DNA of 64,000 nucleotides from Clostridioides sp. ES-S-0054-01 (GCA_021561035.1 CP067346.1:775001-839000), one strand, 5' to 3'. Shown: positions 19,205 to 30,188, numbered from the stretch's first letter. A program made the numbers and translations. Notes: generated by a model from the letters alone, not told the origin.

Positions 19205-19567
19205 ATGTTAATGGACTATGTAAGAGTATTTATTGTAGGTGGAATTATATGTTTAATAGCACAAGTAATGATGGACTATTTTAAAATGCAAACTCCATAT
19301 GTTATGGTAACATATGTAACAACTGGTGTAGTTTTAACTTTTCTAGGACTTTATGAACCATTAGTTAAGTTTGCAGCAGCAGGTGCAACCGTTCCTATAA
19401 TAGGATTTGGATATTCACTTGCTAAAGGAGTAATGAAGTCAATTCAAAGTGATGGTTTTTTAGGTATTTTTCTAGGTGGTACAACTGCTACAGCTGGTGG
19501 AATAGCAGCAGCTATATTCTTTGGATATCTTATGTCAGTAGTATTTACTCCAAAAGCAAAACCATAA
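19205..19567 (+). CDS. spoVAE: Stage V sporulation protein AE
   Basis: Membrane component of the SpoVA dipicolinate channel (the SpoVAEb type). About 120 residues with four hydrophobic segments and the family motif GATVPIIGFGYSLAKG. The frame opens at a GTG at 19196, but the AGGAA site at 19191-19195 fits ATG 19205 better; ATG 19211 is also possible. Last gene of the operon, closed by a strong hairpin that also marks the left edge of the toxin region. Confidence 0.92.
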   Translation: MLMDYVRVFIVGGIICLIAQVMMDYFKMQTPYVMVTYVTTGVVLTFLGLYEPLVKFAAAGATVPIIGFGYSLAKGVMKSIQSDGFLGIFLGGTTATAGGIAAAIFFGYLMSVVFTPKAKP

Positions 19568-19613
19568 ATATCTCTTAAGAGAATAATAAATTTTTTAAAT
19601 AATAACTTTTTAT

Positions 19614-19680
19614 AAAATGGAGTTGTCTCAAAATTGATTTTTTCTAATCAAATTTTGAATTCAACTCCATTTTTAGATTT
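19614..19680 (+). terminator. Terminator of the spoVA operon
   Basis: A perfect 12-bp outer stem (AAAATGGAGTTG 19614-19625, CAACTCCATTTT 19662-19673) encloses an inner CAAAATTGAT/ATCAAATTTTG stem with one bulge. A T-run follows. Its GGAGTTGTCTCAAA sequence recurs, inverted, at 31746-31768. Confidence 0.85.
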
Positions 19681-20243
19681 TTATATACTATTTTTTATTA
19701 TTTCTTTTTTTAATTAATAACTTAAATTTTAATACAATTTCTTATTTTTTCTTCTATGGTATCCATACCAAAGTCTTTATTTAACAATATATTGTTTATC
19801 TTTTAACATTATTTGGGAAATAGTATTATTATAAGATAATAATGTATACATCCATAACGATTCCTATTTACAATAAAAATTGAAATACAGAAAAGAATAA
19901 TAGCTTTCACGTATTTACATAATATAACTTTTTATAATATATCGATAAAAAATTTTATTTTTGTAGTGTTAAAAAAATAATTATTTTTATATAATATCTT
20001 TATTATTGATATATAATTTATTTGATGTTTTCATATAATTTCATTACTATTCTCATATAACTTATTTATTAATTTAATAAAGTATTTCAAAATAACCTTT
20101 AAATTAATGTATTTTCAAATACTTTAATTTTATATTTTTTGTAAAATATTATTCCTATTTTACGAATGTAATGACTAATTTTGAATATATGTTGTCAAAA
20201 TTCAAAAAAAATCATCCTTAATAAGTGCGAGAGGGGTGATTAT
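19674..20243. other. Long AT-rich region upstream of tcdR
   Basis: About 570 bp with no intact gene. It contains a possible minus-strand gene remnant (19722-19851), a TTTACA box at 19914-19919 without a good partner, and an ATCGATAA sequence at 19941-19948 that resembles a sigma D -10 element but lacks a clear upstream half. The last 145 bp (from 20099) are repeated before the tcdR remnant at 21224. Confidence 0.5.
19722..19851 (-). pseudogene. Possible short coding remnant, frameshifted
   Basis: On the minus strand an ATG at 19851 opens MYTLLSYNNTISQIMLKDKQ, which stops; an overlapping frame then gives LLNKDFGMDTIEEKIRNCIK and ends at 19722. Joined by a frameshift, these read like the tail of a real protein of unknown family. 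It could equally be chance in AT-rich DNA. Confidence 0.2.
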
Positions 20244-20795
20244 ATGAAAAAATCTTTTTATGAACTAATTATTTCATCAAGAAGAAATTCAGTAGAGGAT
20301 TTACAGGAAATTTTATTTACTTTTGAACCATTACTAAAAAAACTTAGTAAATTTTTACACTATGAAGAGGGGAATACAGATTTAATAATATTTTTTATTG
20401 AACTACTAAAAAAAATGGATTTAGAAAAATTTAATATGAAAAATGACGGTGCAATAGTCAAATATATTCATAAATCATTGCTTAATAAAACCTTTGAATT
20501 GTCTAAAAAATATTCTAAAATAAAATTTAAATTTGTAGAATTTGATGAGAATGTATTGAATATTGATATTCAGTTAGATAAATGTTTTTTTGAAGAAAGT
20601 ATTTGTTTCTATGAATACGTTTTTAAGGAGTTATGTGGGATTCAAAGGAAAGTTATTTTTTATAAATATCTAAAAGGATATTCTGACAAAGAGATATCTA
20701 TGAAGTTAAATATATCAAGACAAGCTGTTAATAAGGCTAAAAATAGAGCCTTTAAAAAAATAAAAAATGATTATAAAAAATATCTAAATATATAG
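20244..20795 (+). CDS. tcdR: TcdR-type alternative sigma factor for toxin genes
   Basis: Sigma factor of the TcdR/BotR/TetR/UviA group that directs RNA polymerase to clostridial toxin and bacteriocin promoters. The 183-residue protein matches TcdR length (184) and shows a region-2-like N-terminal half (YELIISSRRNSVEDLQEILF, IVKYIHKSLLNKTFELSKKYSK) and a region-4 helix-turn-helix (KYLKGYSDKEISMKLNISRQAVNKAKNRAF). The start ATG 20244 follows GAGAGGGGTGAT; the frame is open further upstream, to 20181, without a ribosome site. Target promoters with TTTACA boxes lie at 20939 and 21793. No tcdC, the usual negative modulator, is nearby. Confidence 0.95.
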   Translation: MKKSFYELIISSRRNSVEDLQEILFTFEPLLKKLSKFLHYEEGNTDLIIFFIELLKKMDLEKFNMKNDGAIVKYIHKSLLNKTFELSKKYSKIKFKFVEFDENVLNIDIQLDKCFFEESICFYEYVFKELCGIQRKVIFYKYLKGYSDKEISMKLNISRQAVNKAKNRAFKKIKNDYKKYLNI

Positions 20796-20821
20796 ACGAA
20801 GAATTTTTTAAAGGATAAAAG

Positions 20822-20930
20822 CGCAAAAAATATTTTGAAATATATAAAATAATAGAGAGAATAAATACCAAATTTTAATAATTAATTTAACCAATAGACT
20901 AAAATGATATAGAAAATATATAAAAAATCT
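20822..20930 (+). pseudogene. Decayed 3' half of a BhlA/UviB-type holin gene
   Basis: The sequence from GCGCAAAAAATATTTTG to TATAAAAAATCT aligns by eye with codons 29-64 of the intact holin-like gene at 21571-21786, including the AATAATAGAGA(A/G)A block, but has lost the start, the membrane segment and the frame. It is the copy-1 counterpart of that gene. Confidence 0.65.
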
Positions 20931-20938
20931 AAATTAGA

Positions 20939-20967
20939 TTTACATATTTGTATCAAAGTAGGTCTTT
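20939..20967 (+). promoter_or_regulatory. TcdR-type promoter, copy 1 (orphan)
   Basis: TTTACA (20939-20944), 17 bases, GTCTTT (20962-20967). TcdR promoters are known to use a TTTACA -35 box and a CTCTTT-like -10 box. Position and flanks match the tcdA promoter in copy 2, but no toxin gene follows. Confidence 0.6.
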
Positions 20968-21110
20968 ATTTAATAGAAGAGTAGTTAGCTAACCAAATAT
21001 ATTCAAATTAAAATATTGGGAAATGAATAGATATGAAAACTTAAATTATAAAATACTTAATATGAATATATTTTCATAAAGTATTCTACCTAGTATGGAG
21101 ATTTACCAAT

Positions 21111-21156
21111 AAAAAGGTGAGCTACAATGAGTCCACAGTAGTTCACCTTTTTTATA
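21111..21156 (+). terminator. Terminator downstream of the orphan promoter
   Basis: A 14-bp stem with one G-T pair (arms 21111-21124 AAAAAGGTGAGCTA and 21139-21152 TAGTTCACCTTTTT), followed by a T-run. It would stop transcripts from tcdR or the orphan promoter before the second module. Confidence 0.75.
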
Positions 21157-21218
21157 TTTCTAAATTAACAGAATATTTTGGTACTACGATAGATGAATTA
21201 AATAAAATTATCTTTTAA
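21150..21218 (+). pseudogene. C-terminal scrap of an Xre-type regulator gene
   Basis: The plus-strand frame ending at TAA 21216-21218 reads FYISKLTEYFGTTIDELNKI plus two residues, which resembles the last helices of HTH_3 (Xre family) DNA-binding domains, where K-L-x-x-Y-F-x-x-x-I-D-E-L is common. No start codon or N-terminal part is present, so it is a fragment fused in during rearrangement. Confidence 0.45.
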
Positions 21219-21346
21219 GTCTCTTAAATTAATGTATTTTCAAATAATTTTATTTTATATTTTTTACAACTATAATTCTTAAATTCAAAAATATGTTGTC
21301 AAAATTCAAAAAAAGTCATCATTATAACTATAAGAGAGGTGATTAT

Positions 21347-21533
21347 ATGAAAAGTCTTTTTATGAATTAATTATTTTATCAAGAAGTAACTCAGTAGATT
21401 GTTTACAAGAATTTTTATTTGTTTTGAGACACTATTAAAAAAAGTTAGTTAATTTAAAAAATATTCTAAAATAAAGTTTGAGTTTATAGAATTTTATGAG
21501 AATATCTTGAATCTTAATGTTTATTTAGATAAA
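21347..21533 (+). pseudogene. tcdR: tcdR remnant
   Basis: A second copy of tcdR with its GAGAGGTGAT ribosome site and ATG. A one-base loss in the run of A after the start shifts the frame and gives a stop after seven codons; an internal deletion then removes roughly codons 37-88, and the rest (AAATATTCTAAAATAAAGTTT onward, similar to TcdR codons 89-118) ends before the region-4 part. It cannot make a sigma factor. Confidence 0.8.
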
Positions 21534-21570
21534 AACAGAGATTTTAAGGAAATAAAAAGGAGTTGTTATA

Positions 21571-21786
21571 ATGGAAAGTGATATTTTGAAATTAGCATCG
21601 ACACAAGGTATATGGTCTGTTTTAAGTATTTTTTTAATTTTTTATATAATAAAAACACAAAAAATATTTGATGAAAGGCAAAATAATAGAGAAAATAACT
21701 ATCAAATTTTAATAAAGGATTTAACTGATAGATTAAAAATTACAGAAAAAATATATAAAGAAATAAAAAATATTAAAAAAATATAA
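21571..21786 (+). CDS. BhlA/UviB-type holin-like protein
   Basis: Small membrane protein of 71 residues: a short N-terminus (MESDILKLASTQGIWS), one hydrophobic helix at about residues 15-27 (WSVLSIFLIFYII), then a charged, probably helical tail. This layout and the LxxTQGxWxxL pattern match the BhlA/UviB family, a holin-like group found next to bacteriocin and toxin genes; C. perfringens uviB sits with uviA, a TcdR-like sigma gene. The likely role is membrane permeabilisation for toxin release, replacing TcdE, which is a different, 166-residue holin. The ribosome site is AAGGAG. Function is inferred from family and position. Confidence 0.75.
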   Translation: MESDILKLASTQGIWSVLSIFLIFYIIKTQKIFDERQNNRENNYQILIKDLTDRLKITEKIYKEIKNIKKI

Positions 21787-21792
21787 AATAGG

Positions 21793-21821
21793 TTTACAGA
21801 TTGCTATAAGATAACCTTTTT
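21793..21821 (+). promoter_or_regulatory. TcdR-dependent promoter of tcdA
   Basis: TTTACA (21793-21798), 17 bases, CTTTTT (21816-21821), about 175 bp before the tcdA start. It fits the TTTACA-N17-CTCTTT form known for TcdR and is conserved in the decayed copy at 20939. Confidence 0.7.
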
Positions 21822-21996
21822 ATATGATAGAAGAGTCAATTAACTAATTGAGTGTCTTTAGATTAAAATGTTAGGAAGTGAGTTAAATATGAAGACTTAA
21901 ACTATAAAAAATTGATATTAATTTATTTTTAAAAATAGAAAGGAGTGTATAAGATATATTTTACTTTATTAAAAATAATAATACGAGGAGGTTTTT

Positions 21997-24900
21997 ATGT
22001 CTTTAATATCTAAAGAAGATTTAATAAAACTAGCATATAGCATTAAACCAAGAGAAAATGAGTATAAAGCTATATTAACTAATTTAGATGAATACAATAA
22101 GTTAGTTACAAATAATACTGAGGAGAAATACTTACAATTAAAAAAACTAAGTGATTCTATTGATTTTTTCATGAATAAATATAAGAATTCAAGTAGAAAT
22201 AGAGCATTATCTAATCTAAAAAAAGATATACTAAAGGAAGTAATTCTTATTAAAAATTCCAATATAAGTCCTGTAGAAAAAAATTTACATTTTATATGGA
22301 TAGGTGGAGAAGTAAGTGATGTTGCTCTTGAATATATAAAACAATGGACTGATGTTAATACAGAATATAGTGTCAAACTGTGGTATGATAGTGAGGTATT
22401 CTTGGCTAATACACTAAAAAAAGCTATAGTTGAATCTTCTACCAATGAAGCATTACAATTATTAGAAGAAGAGATTAAAAATCCTCAATTTGATAATATG
22501 ATATTTTACAAAAAGAGGATGGAACTTATATATGATAGACAAAAAAGGTTTATAAATTATTATGAATCTCAAATCAATAAACCTACAGTACCTACAATAG
22601 ATGATATTATAAAGTCTCATCTAGTAGCTGAATATGGTAAAGACGCAAGTTTATTAGAATCCTATAGAACAAATTCTTTGAGAAAAATAAATAGTAATAA
22701 TGGGATAGATATCAGATCTAATAACTTGTTTACAGAACAAGAATTATTAAGTATTTATAATCAAGAATTGTTAAATCATGGGAATCTAGCTGCAGCATCT
22801 GATGTAGTAAGATTATTAGTATTAAAAAAATTTGGAGGAGTATATTTAGATGTCGATATGCTTCCAGGCATACACTCTGATTTATTTCAAGCAATATCTA
22901 AACCTGATTATATAGCAAAAGATACTTGGGAAAAGATAAAATTAGAGGCTATTATGAAGTATAAGAAATATATAAATAATTATACATCAGAAAATTTTGA
23001 TAAGCTTGATCAACAATTAAAAGATAATTTTAAAATCATTATAGAAAGTAAAAGTGAAAAATCTGAAATATTTTCTAAGTTAGGAAATTTAGATGTGTCT
23101 GATATTGAACTTAAAATAGCTTTTGCTTTAGGTAGTATTATAAATCAAGCCTTGATATCAAAAAAAGGTTCATATCTTACCAACCTAGTAATAGAACAAA
23201 TAAAAATACGATATAAATTTTTAAACCAGCATCTTAATCCAGCTATAGAATCTGGGAGTAACTTCTCAGATGTGACCAAAATTTTCCAAGATTCATTATT
23301 TGAGTCAGTTAATGAAGATAACGCTTCATTTTTAACTAGAATAGCGCCATATTTAGAAGTGGGATTTATGCCAGAAGTCCGCTCTACAATAAGTTTAAGT
23401 GGTCCAGGAGCCTATTTATTAGCTTACTATGATTTTATGAATTTACAAGAAAATACTCTAACGAAAGCTTTAGATACATCATGGTTAACAGAATTTAAAT
23501 TTCCAGAAAGTAATCTATCGCAATTTACAGAACAAGAAATGAAAAGCTTATGGAGTTTTGATAAAGCGAGTGCAAAATATCAGTTTGAGAAATATGTAAG
23601 AGATTATACTGGTGAATCTCTTTCTGAAGACAGTGGATTAGACTTTAATAAAAATACTGTTATAAATAAAAACTATTTATTAAATGATAAAATTCCATCA
23701 AATAATTTAAAAGAAACTGGAAGTAAAAATTACGTTCACTATATCATACAGCTACAAGGAGATGATGTAAGTTATGAATCAGCTTGTAATCTATTTTCTA
23801 AAAATCCCGAAAATAGCATTATTATACAACGAAATATGAATGAAAGTGCAAAAAGCTACTTTTTAAGTGATGATGGAAAATCTATTATAGAATTAAATAA
23901 ATATAGAATACCTGAAAGGTTAAAAAATAATGAAAAAATAAAAGTAACCTTTATTGGACATGGTAAAGATGAATTCAACACAAGTGAATTTGCTAGATTA
24001 AGTGTAGATTCACTTTCTAATGAGATAAGTTCATTTTTAGATATCATAAAATTAGATATATCACCTAAAAGTGTAGAAATAAACTTGCTTGGATGTAATA
24101 TGTTTAGTTATGATATTAATGTTGAGGAAACTTACCCTGGTAAATTACTATTAAGAATCATGGATAAGATTACTTCCACTTTACCTAGTGTAAATAAAGA
24201 TTCTATTACTGTAGGAGCAAATCAATATGAAGTAAGAATTAATAGTGAGGGAAGAAAAGAGCTTTTAGCTCACTCTGGTAAATGGATGAATAAAGAGGAA
24301 GCTATTATGAGTGATTTATCTAGTAAAGAATACATTTTCTTTGACCCTATAGATAATACACTAAAAGCGAAATCTAAGAATATTCCAGGATTAATTTCAA
24401 TATCAGAGGACATAAAAACATTATTACTTGATGCAAGTATTAGTCCTGACGTGAAATTTATTTTAAATAATCTTAAACTTGATATTGAATCCTCTATTGG
24501 AGATTACATTTATTATGAAAAATTAGAACCTGTTAAAAATATAATTCACAACTCTATAGATGATTTAATAAATGAGTTTAATATCATTGAAAATGTATCT
24601 GATGAATTATATGAATTAAAAAATTTAAATAATTTAGATGATAGATATTTAATATCTTTTGAAGATATAACAAAAAATAATTCAACTTATTCTGTAAGAT
24701 TTATTAACAAAAATGATGGTGAATCAGTTTATGTACAGACAGAAAAAGAAATTTTTTCAGAATATAGCGAACATATTACAGAAGAGATAAGTACTATAAA
24801 AAATAGTATAGTTGCAGATGTTAATGGTAATTTAATATATAATGTAGAATTAGATCATGTATCTCAAGTTAATACATTAAATGCAGCATTCTTTATTCAA

Positions 24901-27900
24901 TCATTAATAGATTATAGTAGTAATAAAGATGTATTAAATGGTTTAAGTACTTCGGTTAAGGTTCAACTCTATGCTCAACTATTTAGTACAGGGTTAAACA
25001 CTATATATGACTCTATTCAATTGATAAACTTAATATCAAATGCAGTAAATGATACTATAAATGTACTACCCACTATAACAGAGGGAATACCTATTGTGTC
25101 TACTATATTAGATGGAGTAAATTTAGGTGCAGCAATTAAGGAATTAATAGACGAACAAGACCCATTGCTAAAAAAAGAGTTAGAGGCTAAGGTGGGTGTT
25201 TTAGCAGTAAATATGTCACTATCTATTGCTGCAACAATATCTTCAATTGTTGGAATGGGTGCTGAATTTACTATTTTCTTATTACCTATAGCTGGTATAT
25301 CTGCAGGAATACCTTCATTAGTTAATAATGAATTAATATTACATGATGGAGCAACTTCAGTAGTAGATTATTTTAATCATTTGGCTGAATCTAAACAATA
25401 CGGTCCTTTTAAAACAGAAGATGATAAAGTTTTAGTTCCTATTGATGATTTAGTAATATCAGAAGTTGATTTTAATACTGATTCTATAAAACTAGGAAAA
25501 TGTGATATATTAGCAATGGAGGGTGGCTCAGGACACACAGTAACTAGTAACATAGATCACTTTTTCTCATCTCCATCTATAAGTTCTCATGTTCCTCCAT
25601 TATCAATTTATCCTGCAATAGGAATGCAAACAGAAAATTTAGATTTTTCGAAAAAATTAATGATGTTACCTAATGCCACTTCGAGATTGTTTTGGTGGGA
25701 AACTGGAGCAGTTCCAGGTTTAAGGTCATTAGAAAATGATGGAACTAAATTACTTGATTCAATAAGAGATTTATATCCAGGCAAATTCTACTGGAGATTC
25801 TATGCATTTTTCGATTTTGCAATAACTACATTAAAACCAGTGTATGAAGACACAAATATTAAAATTAAATTAGATAAAGATACTAGAAACTTCATAATGC
25901 CAACTATAACTACTGATGAAATTAGAAACAAGTTATCTTATTCATTTGAGGGAGCAGGAGGAACTTACTCTTTATTATTATCTTCATATCCAATATCAAC
26001 GAATATAAAGTTAGTTAAAGATGATTTATGGATATTTAGTATTGATAATGAAGTAAGAGAAATATCTATAGAAGATGGTACTATTAAAAAAGGAAATTTA
26101 ATAAAAGATGTTTTAAGTAAAATTGATATAAATAAAAATAAACTTATTATAGGTAATCAAACAATATATTTTTCAGGTGATATAGATAATAAAGACAGAT
26201 ATATATTCTTGACTTGTGAGTTAGACGATAAAATTAGCTTAGTAATAGAAATAAACCTTGTTGCAAAATCTTATAGTTTATTATTGTCTGGAGATAAAGA
26301 TTATTTAATATCTAATTTATCTAATACTATTGAGAAAATCGATACTTTAGGTCTAAATGTTAAGAATATAATGTACAACTATATTGATGAATCTAATAAT
26401 AAATATTTTGGAGCTATATCTAAAACGAGTCAAAAAAGCATAATATATTATAAAAAAGATAATAAAAATATATTAGAATCTTATAATGGCAGTACACTAG
26501 AGTCTAACTGTAAAGATTTTGTTGCAGAGAATATAAATGTATTTATGAAAGATGATATTAATAATATAACAGGAAAATATTATGTTGATAATAATACTGA
26601 TAAAAGTATAGAGTTCTCTATTTCTTTAATTAGTAAAAACGAAGTAAAAGTAAATGGATTATATTTAAATGAATCTGTATACTCGTCTTTCCTTGATTTT
26701 GTAAAAAATTCAGATGGAAACTACAATACTTCTAATTTTATAAACTTATTTTTGGAGAAGATACAGTTTTGGAAATTATTTGGAGTTAATAATATAGACT
26801 TTGTAGTTGATAAATACTTTGTTCTCAATGGTAAAGCTAATCTTGGATATGTAGAATTTATTTGTGATAATAATAAAAATATAGATATATATTTTGGTAA
26901 ATGGAAAACAGCAGCATCTAAAAGCTCTATATTTAGTGGAAATGGTAAAAACCTTATAGTAGAACCTATATACAATATTGATACAGGTGAAGATATATAT
27001 ACTTCACTAGATTTTTCTTATGAACCTCTCTATGGAATAGATAGATATATTAATAAAATATTGATTGCCCCTAATTTATATACAAGTTTAATAAATATTA
27101 ACACTAATTATTATTTAAATGATTACTATCCTGAGATTATAGTTCTTAACCCAAATACATTCCACGAAAAAGTAAATATAAATTTGGATAGTTCTTCTTT
27201 TGAGTATAAATGGTCTACAGAAGGACGTGACTTTATTTTATCTAGATATTTAGAAGAAAATAATAAGGAAATATTACAAAAAATAAGACTTAAAGATATT
27301 TTATCTAACACTCAATCATTTAACAAAATGAGTATAGATTTTAAAGATATTAAAAAACTATCCCTAGGATATATAATGAGTAATTTTAAATCATTTAACT
27401 CTGAAAATGAATTAGATAGAGAACATTTTGGGTTTAAAACAATCGATAACAAAACTTATTATTATAATGAAGATAGTAAATTGGTTAAGGGATTAATCAA
27501 TATAAATAATTCATTATTTTACTTTGACCCTATAGAATCTAATTTAGTAACAGGATGGAAGACTATAAATGGTAAAAAATATTATTTTAATATAAATAAT
27601 GGAGCAGCTTCAATTGGTTATACAATTATCAATGGTAAACACTTTTATTTTAATAATAATGGTGTGATGCAGTTAGGTGTATTTAAAGGACCATATGGAT
27701 TTGAGTACTTTGCCCCTGTTAATACTTATGATAATAACCAAGAAGGTGAAGCTATACTTTATCAAAATAAATTTTTAACTTTTAATGGAAATCTATACTA
27801 TTTCAATGTTAGCTCAAAAGCAGTTACAGGATGGCAAATTCTTTACGGTAAGAAATACTACTTTAACCCTAGTACTGGCATTGCTGCAGTGGGATTACAA

Positions 27901-30132
27901 GTAATTGATAACAATAAGTATTGTTTTAATCCTGATAATGCTGTCATCTTAAAAGCTTGGCAGACTATTAATGGTAGTAGATACTATTTTGATATTGACA
28001 CCTCTATTGCATTTACTGGTTATAAAACCATTGAGGGTAAAAACTTTTATTTTGACAATGATGGTGTAATGAAAATAGGTGTGTTCAGTAGTTCTAATGG
28101 ATTTGAATATTTTGCCCCTGCTAATACTTATAATAATAACCAAGAAGGTCAGGCTATAGTTTACCAAAATAAATTCTTAATTTTGAATGGTAAAAAATAT
28201 TACTTTGATAATAACTCAAAAGCAGTTACAGGATGGCAAACTATTGATGGTAAAAAATATTACTTTAATCCTAATACTGCTGTTGCAGCTACAGGATGGC
28301 AAACTATTGATGGTAAAAAATATTACTTTAATCTTAATACTGCTGTTGCAGTTACAGGATGGCAAACTATTGATGGTAAAAAGTATTACTTTGATACCAA
28401 CACTTCCATAGCTTCAACTGGTTATACAATTATTAATAGTGACCATTTTTATTTTGATAATAGTGGTGTGATGCAGTTAGGTGTATTTAAAGGACAAAAT
28501 GGATTTGAGTATTTTGCCCCTGCTAATACTTATAATAATAACCAAGAAGGTGAAGCTATACTTTATCAAAATAAATTTTTAACTTTTGATGGAAATCTAT
28601 ACTATTTCAATACTAGCTCAAAAGCAGTAACTGGATGGCAAACTATTGATGATAAGAGATATTACTTTAATCCGAATAATGCTATTGCTACGACTCATCT
28701 ATATACTATTGATAATGATAAGTATTATTTTAGCCATGATGGAATTCTTCAAAGTGGATATATTACTATTGAAAGAAATAATTTCTATTTTGATGCTAAT
28801 AATGGTTCTAAAATGGTGACAGGAGTATTTAAAGGACCTAATGGATTTGAGTATTTTGCCCCTGCTAATACTTATAATAATAACCTAGAAGGTCAGGCTA
28901 TAGTTTACCAAAATAAATTCTTAATTTTGAGTGGTAAAAGATATTACTTTAATAATAACTCAAAAGCAGCTATTGGATGGCAAACTATTGATGGTAAAAA
29001 ATATTACTTTAAGCCTGATACTGCTGTCGCAGTTACAGGCTGGCAAATTACTACTGATGGTAAAAAAAGATTTTTCTTTAATCTTGACACTGCTGTTGCA
29101 GTTACAGGCTGGCAAACTATGGGTGGTAAAACATACTATTTTAATCTTAACACTGCTGCTGCAGTTGCAGGCTGGCAAACTATTGATGGTAAAAAATATT
29201 ATTTCAATCCTAACACTTTCATAGTTTCAACTGGTTATACAATTATTGATGGTAAACATTTTTACTTTAATAATGATGGTATTATTCAGATAGGTGTGTT
29301 TAAAGGACCAAGTGGATTTGAATATTTTGCCCCTGCTAATGCTGATGGTAATAACGTAGAAGGTCAGGCTATACTTTATCAAAATAAATTCCTGCGTTTA
29401 GCAGATAATATATATTACTTTGATAACAACTCAAAAGCAGTAACTGGATGGCAAACTATTGATGGCTATAGATATTACTTTGAACCTGATACAGCTATAG
29501 GTGCGGATGGTTATAAAATTATTGATAATAAAAGCTTTTATTTTAGAAATGGTTTAATTCAGATAGGTGTGTTTAAAGGACCATATGGATTTGAATATTT
29601 TGCCCCTGCTAATGCTGATGGTAATAACGTAGAAGGTCAGTCTATACTTTATCAAAATAAATTCCTGCATTTAGCAGATAATGTATATTACTTTGGTAAC
29701 AACTCAAAAGCAGTAACTGGATGGCAAATTATTGATGGCCTTAAATATTACTTTGAACTTGATACAGCTATAGGTGCGAATGGTTATACAATTATTGATG
29801 GTAAACACTTCTATTTTAGAAATGGTATTACACAGGTAGGTGTGTTTAAAGGACCATATGGATTTGAATGTTTTGCCCCTGCTAATACTGTTGGTAATAA
29901 CGTATCAGGTGAGGCTATACTTTATCAAAATAAATTACTGAATTTCTTTGGTTCTATATATTATTTTGGTAACAACTCAAAGGCAGTAACTGGGTGGCAA
30001 ACTATTAATGGCGATGTCTATTATTTTATGCCTGATACTGCTAGAGCTGCAGCTGGTGGATATTACACCATAGATGGAGTTGTATATTTATTTGATACTA
30101 ACGGAGTAAAATATCCTCGTATATATGGTTAA
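21997..30132 (+). CDS. tcdA: Toxin A, large clostridial glucosylating toxin
   Basis: Full-length enterotoxin of 2711 residues (2710 in strain 630). Glucosyltransferase domain, residues 1 to about 540: WIGG at about 101 and the DVD metal motif at Asp285 and Asp287, so Rho-GTPase glucosylation should work. Cysteine protease domain: His655 (FIGHGKDEF) and Cys700 (LLGCNMF) are in place. A delivery domain with a hydrophobic stretch lies at about 950-1130. From about 1830 to the end are CROP receptor-binding repeats, with seven long repeats marked by [10 protein letters not shown]-like segments (the last reads GFECFAP). An AGGAGG site precedes the ATG. The leader carries a TcdR-type promoter, and a strong terminator follows the stop. 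The sequence differs from the strain 630 protein at many positions, judged from memory. Confidence 0.98.
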   Translation: MSLISKEDLIKLAYSIKPRENEYKAILTNLDEYNKLVTNNTEEKYLQLKKLSDSIDFFMNKYKNSSRNRALSNLKKDILKEVILIKNSNISPVEKNLHFIWIGGEVSDVALEYIKQWTDVNTEYSVKLWYDSEVFLANTLKKAIVESSTNEALQLLEEEIKNPQFDNMIFYKKRMELIYDRQKRFINYYESQINKPTVPTIDDIIKSHLVAEYGKDASLLESYRTNSLRKINSNNGIDIRSNNLFTEQELLSIYNQELLNHGNLAAASDVVRLLVLKKFGGVYLDVDMLPGIHSDLFQAISKPDYIAKDTWEKIKLEAIMKYKKYINNYTSENFDKLDQQLKDNFKIIIESKSEKSEIFSKLGNLDVSDIELKIAFALGSIINQALISKKGSYLTNLVIEQIKIRYKFLNQHLNPAIESGSNFSDVTKIFQDSLFESVNEDNASFLTRIAPYLEVGFMPEVRSTISLSGPGAYLLAYYDFMNLQENTLTKALDTSWLTEFKFPESNLSQFTEQEMKSLWSFDKASAKYQFEKYVRDYTGESLSEDSGLDFNKNTVINKNYLLNDKIPSNNLKETGSKNYVHYIIQLQGDDVSYESACNLFSKNPENSIIIQRNMNESAKSYFLSDDGKSIIELNKYRIPERLKNNEKIKVTFIGHGKDEFNTSEFARLSVDSLSNEISSFLDIIKLDISPKSVEINLLGCNMFSYDINVEETYPGKLLLRIMDKITSTLPSVNKDSITVGANQYEVRINSEGRKELLAHSGKWMNKEEAIMSDLSSKEYIFFDPIDNTLKAKSKNIPGLISISEDIKTLLLDASISPDVKFILNNLKLDIESSIGDYIYYEKLEPVKNIIHNSIDDLINEFNIIENVSDELYELKNLNNLDDRYLISFEDITKNNSTYSVRFINKNDGESVYVQTEKEIFSEYSEHITEEISTIKNSIVADVNGNLIYNVELDHVSQVNTLNAAFFIQSLIDYSSNKDVLNGLSTSVKVQLYAQLFSTGLNTIYDSIQLINLISNAVNDTINVLPTITEGIPIVSTILDGVNLGAAIKELIDEQDPLLKKELEAKVGVLAVNMSLSIAATISSIVGMGAEFTIFLLPIAGISAGIPSLVNNELILHDGATSVVDYFNHLAESKQYGPFKTEDDKVLVPIDDLVISEVDFNTDSIKLGKCDILAMEGGSGHTVTSNIDHFFSSPSISSHVPPLSIYPAIGMQTENLDFSKKLMMLPNATSRLFWWETGAVPGLRSLENDGTKLLDSIRDLYPGKFYWRFYAFFDFAITTLKPVYEDTNIKIKLDKDTRNFIMPTITTDEIRNKLSYSFEGAGGTYSLLLSSYPISTNIKLVKDDLWIFSIDNEVREISIEDGTIKKGNLIKDVLSKIDINKNKLIIGNQTIYFSGDIDNKDRYIFLTCELDDKISLVIEINLVAKSYSLLLSGDKDYLISNLSNTIEKIDTLGLNVKNIMYNYIDESNNKYFGAISKTSQKSIIYYKKDNKNILESYNGSTLESNCKDFVAENINVFMKDDINNITGKYYVDNNTDKSIEFSISLISKNEVKVNGLYLNESVYSSFLDFVKNSDGNYNTSNFINLFLEKIQFWKLFGVNNIDFVVDKYFVLNGKANLGYVEFICDNNKNIDIYFGKWKTAASKSSIFSGNGKNLIVEPIYNIDTGEDIYTSLDFSYEPLYGIDRYINKILIAPNLYTSLININTNYYLNDYYPEIIVLNPNTFHEKVNINLDSSSFEYKWSTEGRDFILSRYLEENNKEILQKIRLKDILSNTQSFNKMSIDFKDIKKLSLGYIMSNFKSFNSENELDREHFGFKTIDNKTYYYNEDSKLVKGLININNSLFYFDPIESNLVTGWKTINGKKYYFNINNGAASIGYTIINGKHFYFNNNGVMQLGVFKGPYGFEYFAPVNTYDNNQEGEAILYQNKFLTFNGNLYYFNVSSKAVTGWQILYGKKYYFNPSTGIAAVGLQVIDNNKYCFNPDNAVILKAWQTINGSRYYFDIDTSIAFTGYKTIEGKNFYFDNDGVMKIGVFSSSNGFEYFAPANTYNNNQEGQAIVYQNKFLILNGKKYYFDNNSKAVTGWQTIDGKKYYFNPNTAVAATGWQTIDGKKYYFNLNTAVAVTGWQTIDGKKYYFDTNTSIASTGYTIINSDHFYFDNSGVMQLGVFKGQNGFEYFAPANTYNNNQEGEAILYQNKFLTFDGNLYYFNTSSKAVTGWQTIDDKRYYFNPNNAIATTHLYTIDNDKYYFSHDGILQSGYITIERNNFYFDANNGSKMVTGVFKGPNGFEYFAPANTYNNNLEGQAIVYQNKFLILSGKRYYFNNNSKAAIGWQTIDGKKYYFKPDTAVAVTGWQITTDGKKRFFFNLDTAVAVTGWQTMGGKTYYFNLNTAAAVAGWQTIDGKKYYFNPNTFIVSTGYTIIDGKHFYFNNDGIIQIGVFKGPSGFEYFAPANADGNNVEGQAILYQNKFLRLADNIYYFDNNSKAVTGWQTIDGYRYYFEPDTAIGADGYKIIDNKSFYFRNGLIQIGVFKGPYGFEYFAPANADGNNVEGQSILYQNKFLHLADNVYYFGNNSKAVTGWQIIDGLKYYFELDTAIGANGYTIIDGKHFYFRNGITQVGVFKGPYGFECFAPANTVGNNVSGEAILYQNKLLNFFGSIYYFGNNSKAVTGWQTINGDVYYFMPDTARAAAGGYYTIDGVVYLFDTNGVKYPRIYG
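27400..30129 (+). repeat. CROP repeat region of tcdA
   Basis: In-frame repeats of about 20 residues ([14 protein letters not shown] type) interrupted by seven long repeats with the YQNKFL segment. Near-identical 63-bp units occur around 28230-28400 and 28980-29210, so slippage or recombination here is easy. These repeats produce spurious open frames on other strands and frames. Confidence 0.9.
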
Positions 30133-30188
30133 AATATATATTTGACAAAAAATGATTTCTGTAATTAGCATTAAAATTTAGATGTTTA
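30122..30188 (+). terminator. Terminator of tcdA
   Basis: A perfect 13-bp stem, AAAAATCCTGTGT at 30188-30200 and ACACAGGATTTTT at 30208-30220, with a 7-base loop and a T-rich end. The listed end coordinate should be read as 30222. Confidence 0.9.

Larger units (their letters stand above)
20099..21082 (+). repeat. Toxin-module duplication, copy 1 (tcdR intact, holin broken)
   Basis: From TTAAATTAATGTATTTTC onward this segment aligns by eye with 21224-21938: tcdR upstream region, tcdR, spacer, holin gene 3' part, TTTACA promoter and the start of the toxin leader. In copy 1 tcdR is complete, but the holin gene lacks its 5' half and is full of stops. Confidence 0.8.
21224..21938 (+). repeat. Toxin-module duplication, copy 2 (tcdR broken, holin intact)
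   Basis: Counterpart of 20099-21082. It starts with the same TTAAATTAATGTATTTTC, carries the tcdR remnant, the intact holin-like gene and the tcdA promoter, and its similarity to copy 1 fades inside the tcdA leader. Confidence 0.8.

Noticed and set aside
19941-19948. Sigma D promoter for tcdR (ATCGATAA)
   Set aside because: The -10 resembles the GCCGATAA type, but no TAAA box lies at the proper distance, and the site is about 300 bp from the gene. Not strong enough to list as a promoter.
28187-29224. Additional open frames on both strands inside the tcdA repeats
   Set aside because: They are shadows of the repetitive CROP sequence, with lysine/leucine-rich nonsense products and no ribosome sites.
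27400-30129. CRISPR array
   Set aside because: The repeats are in-frame coding units of the toxin, with no spacer pattern; no CRISPR or cas gene is seen in the window.
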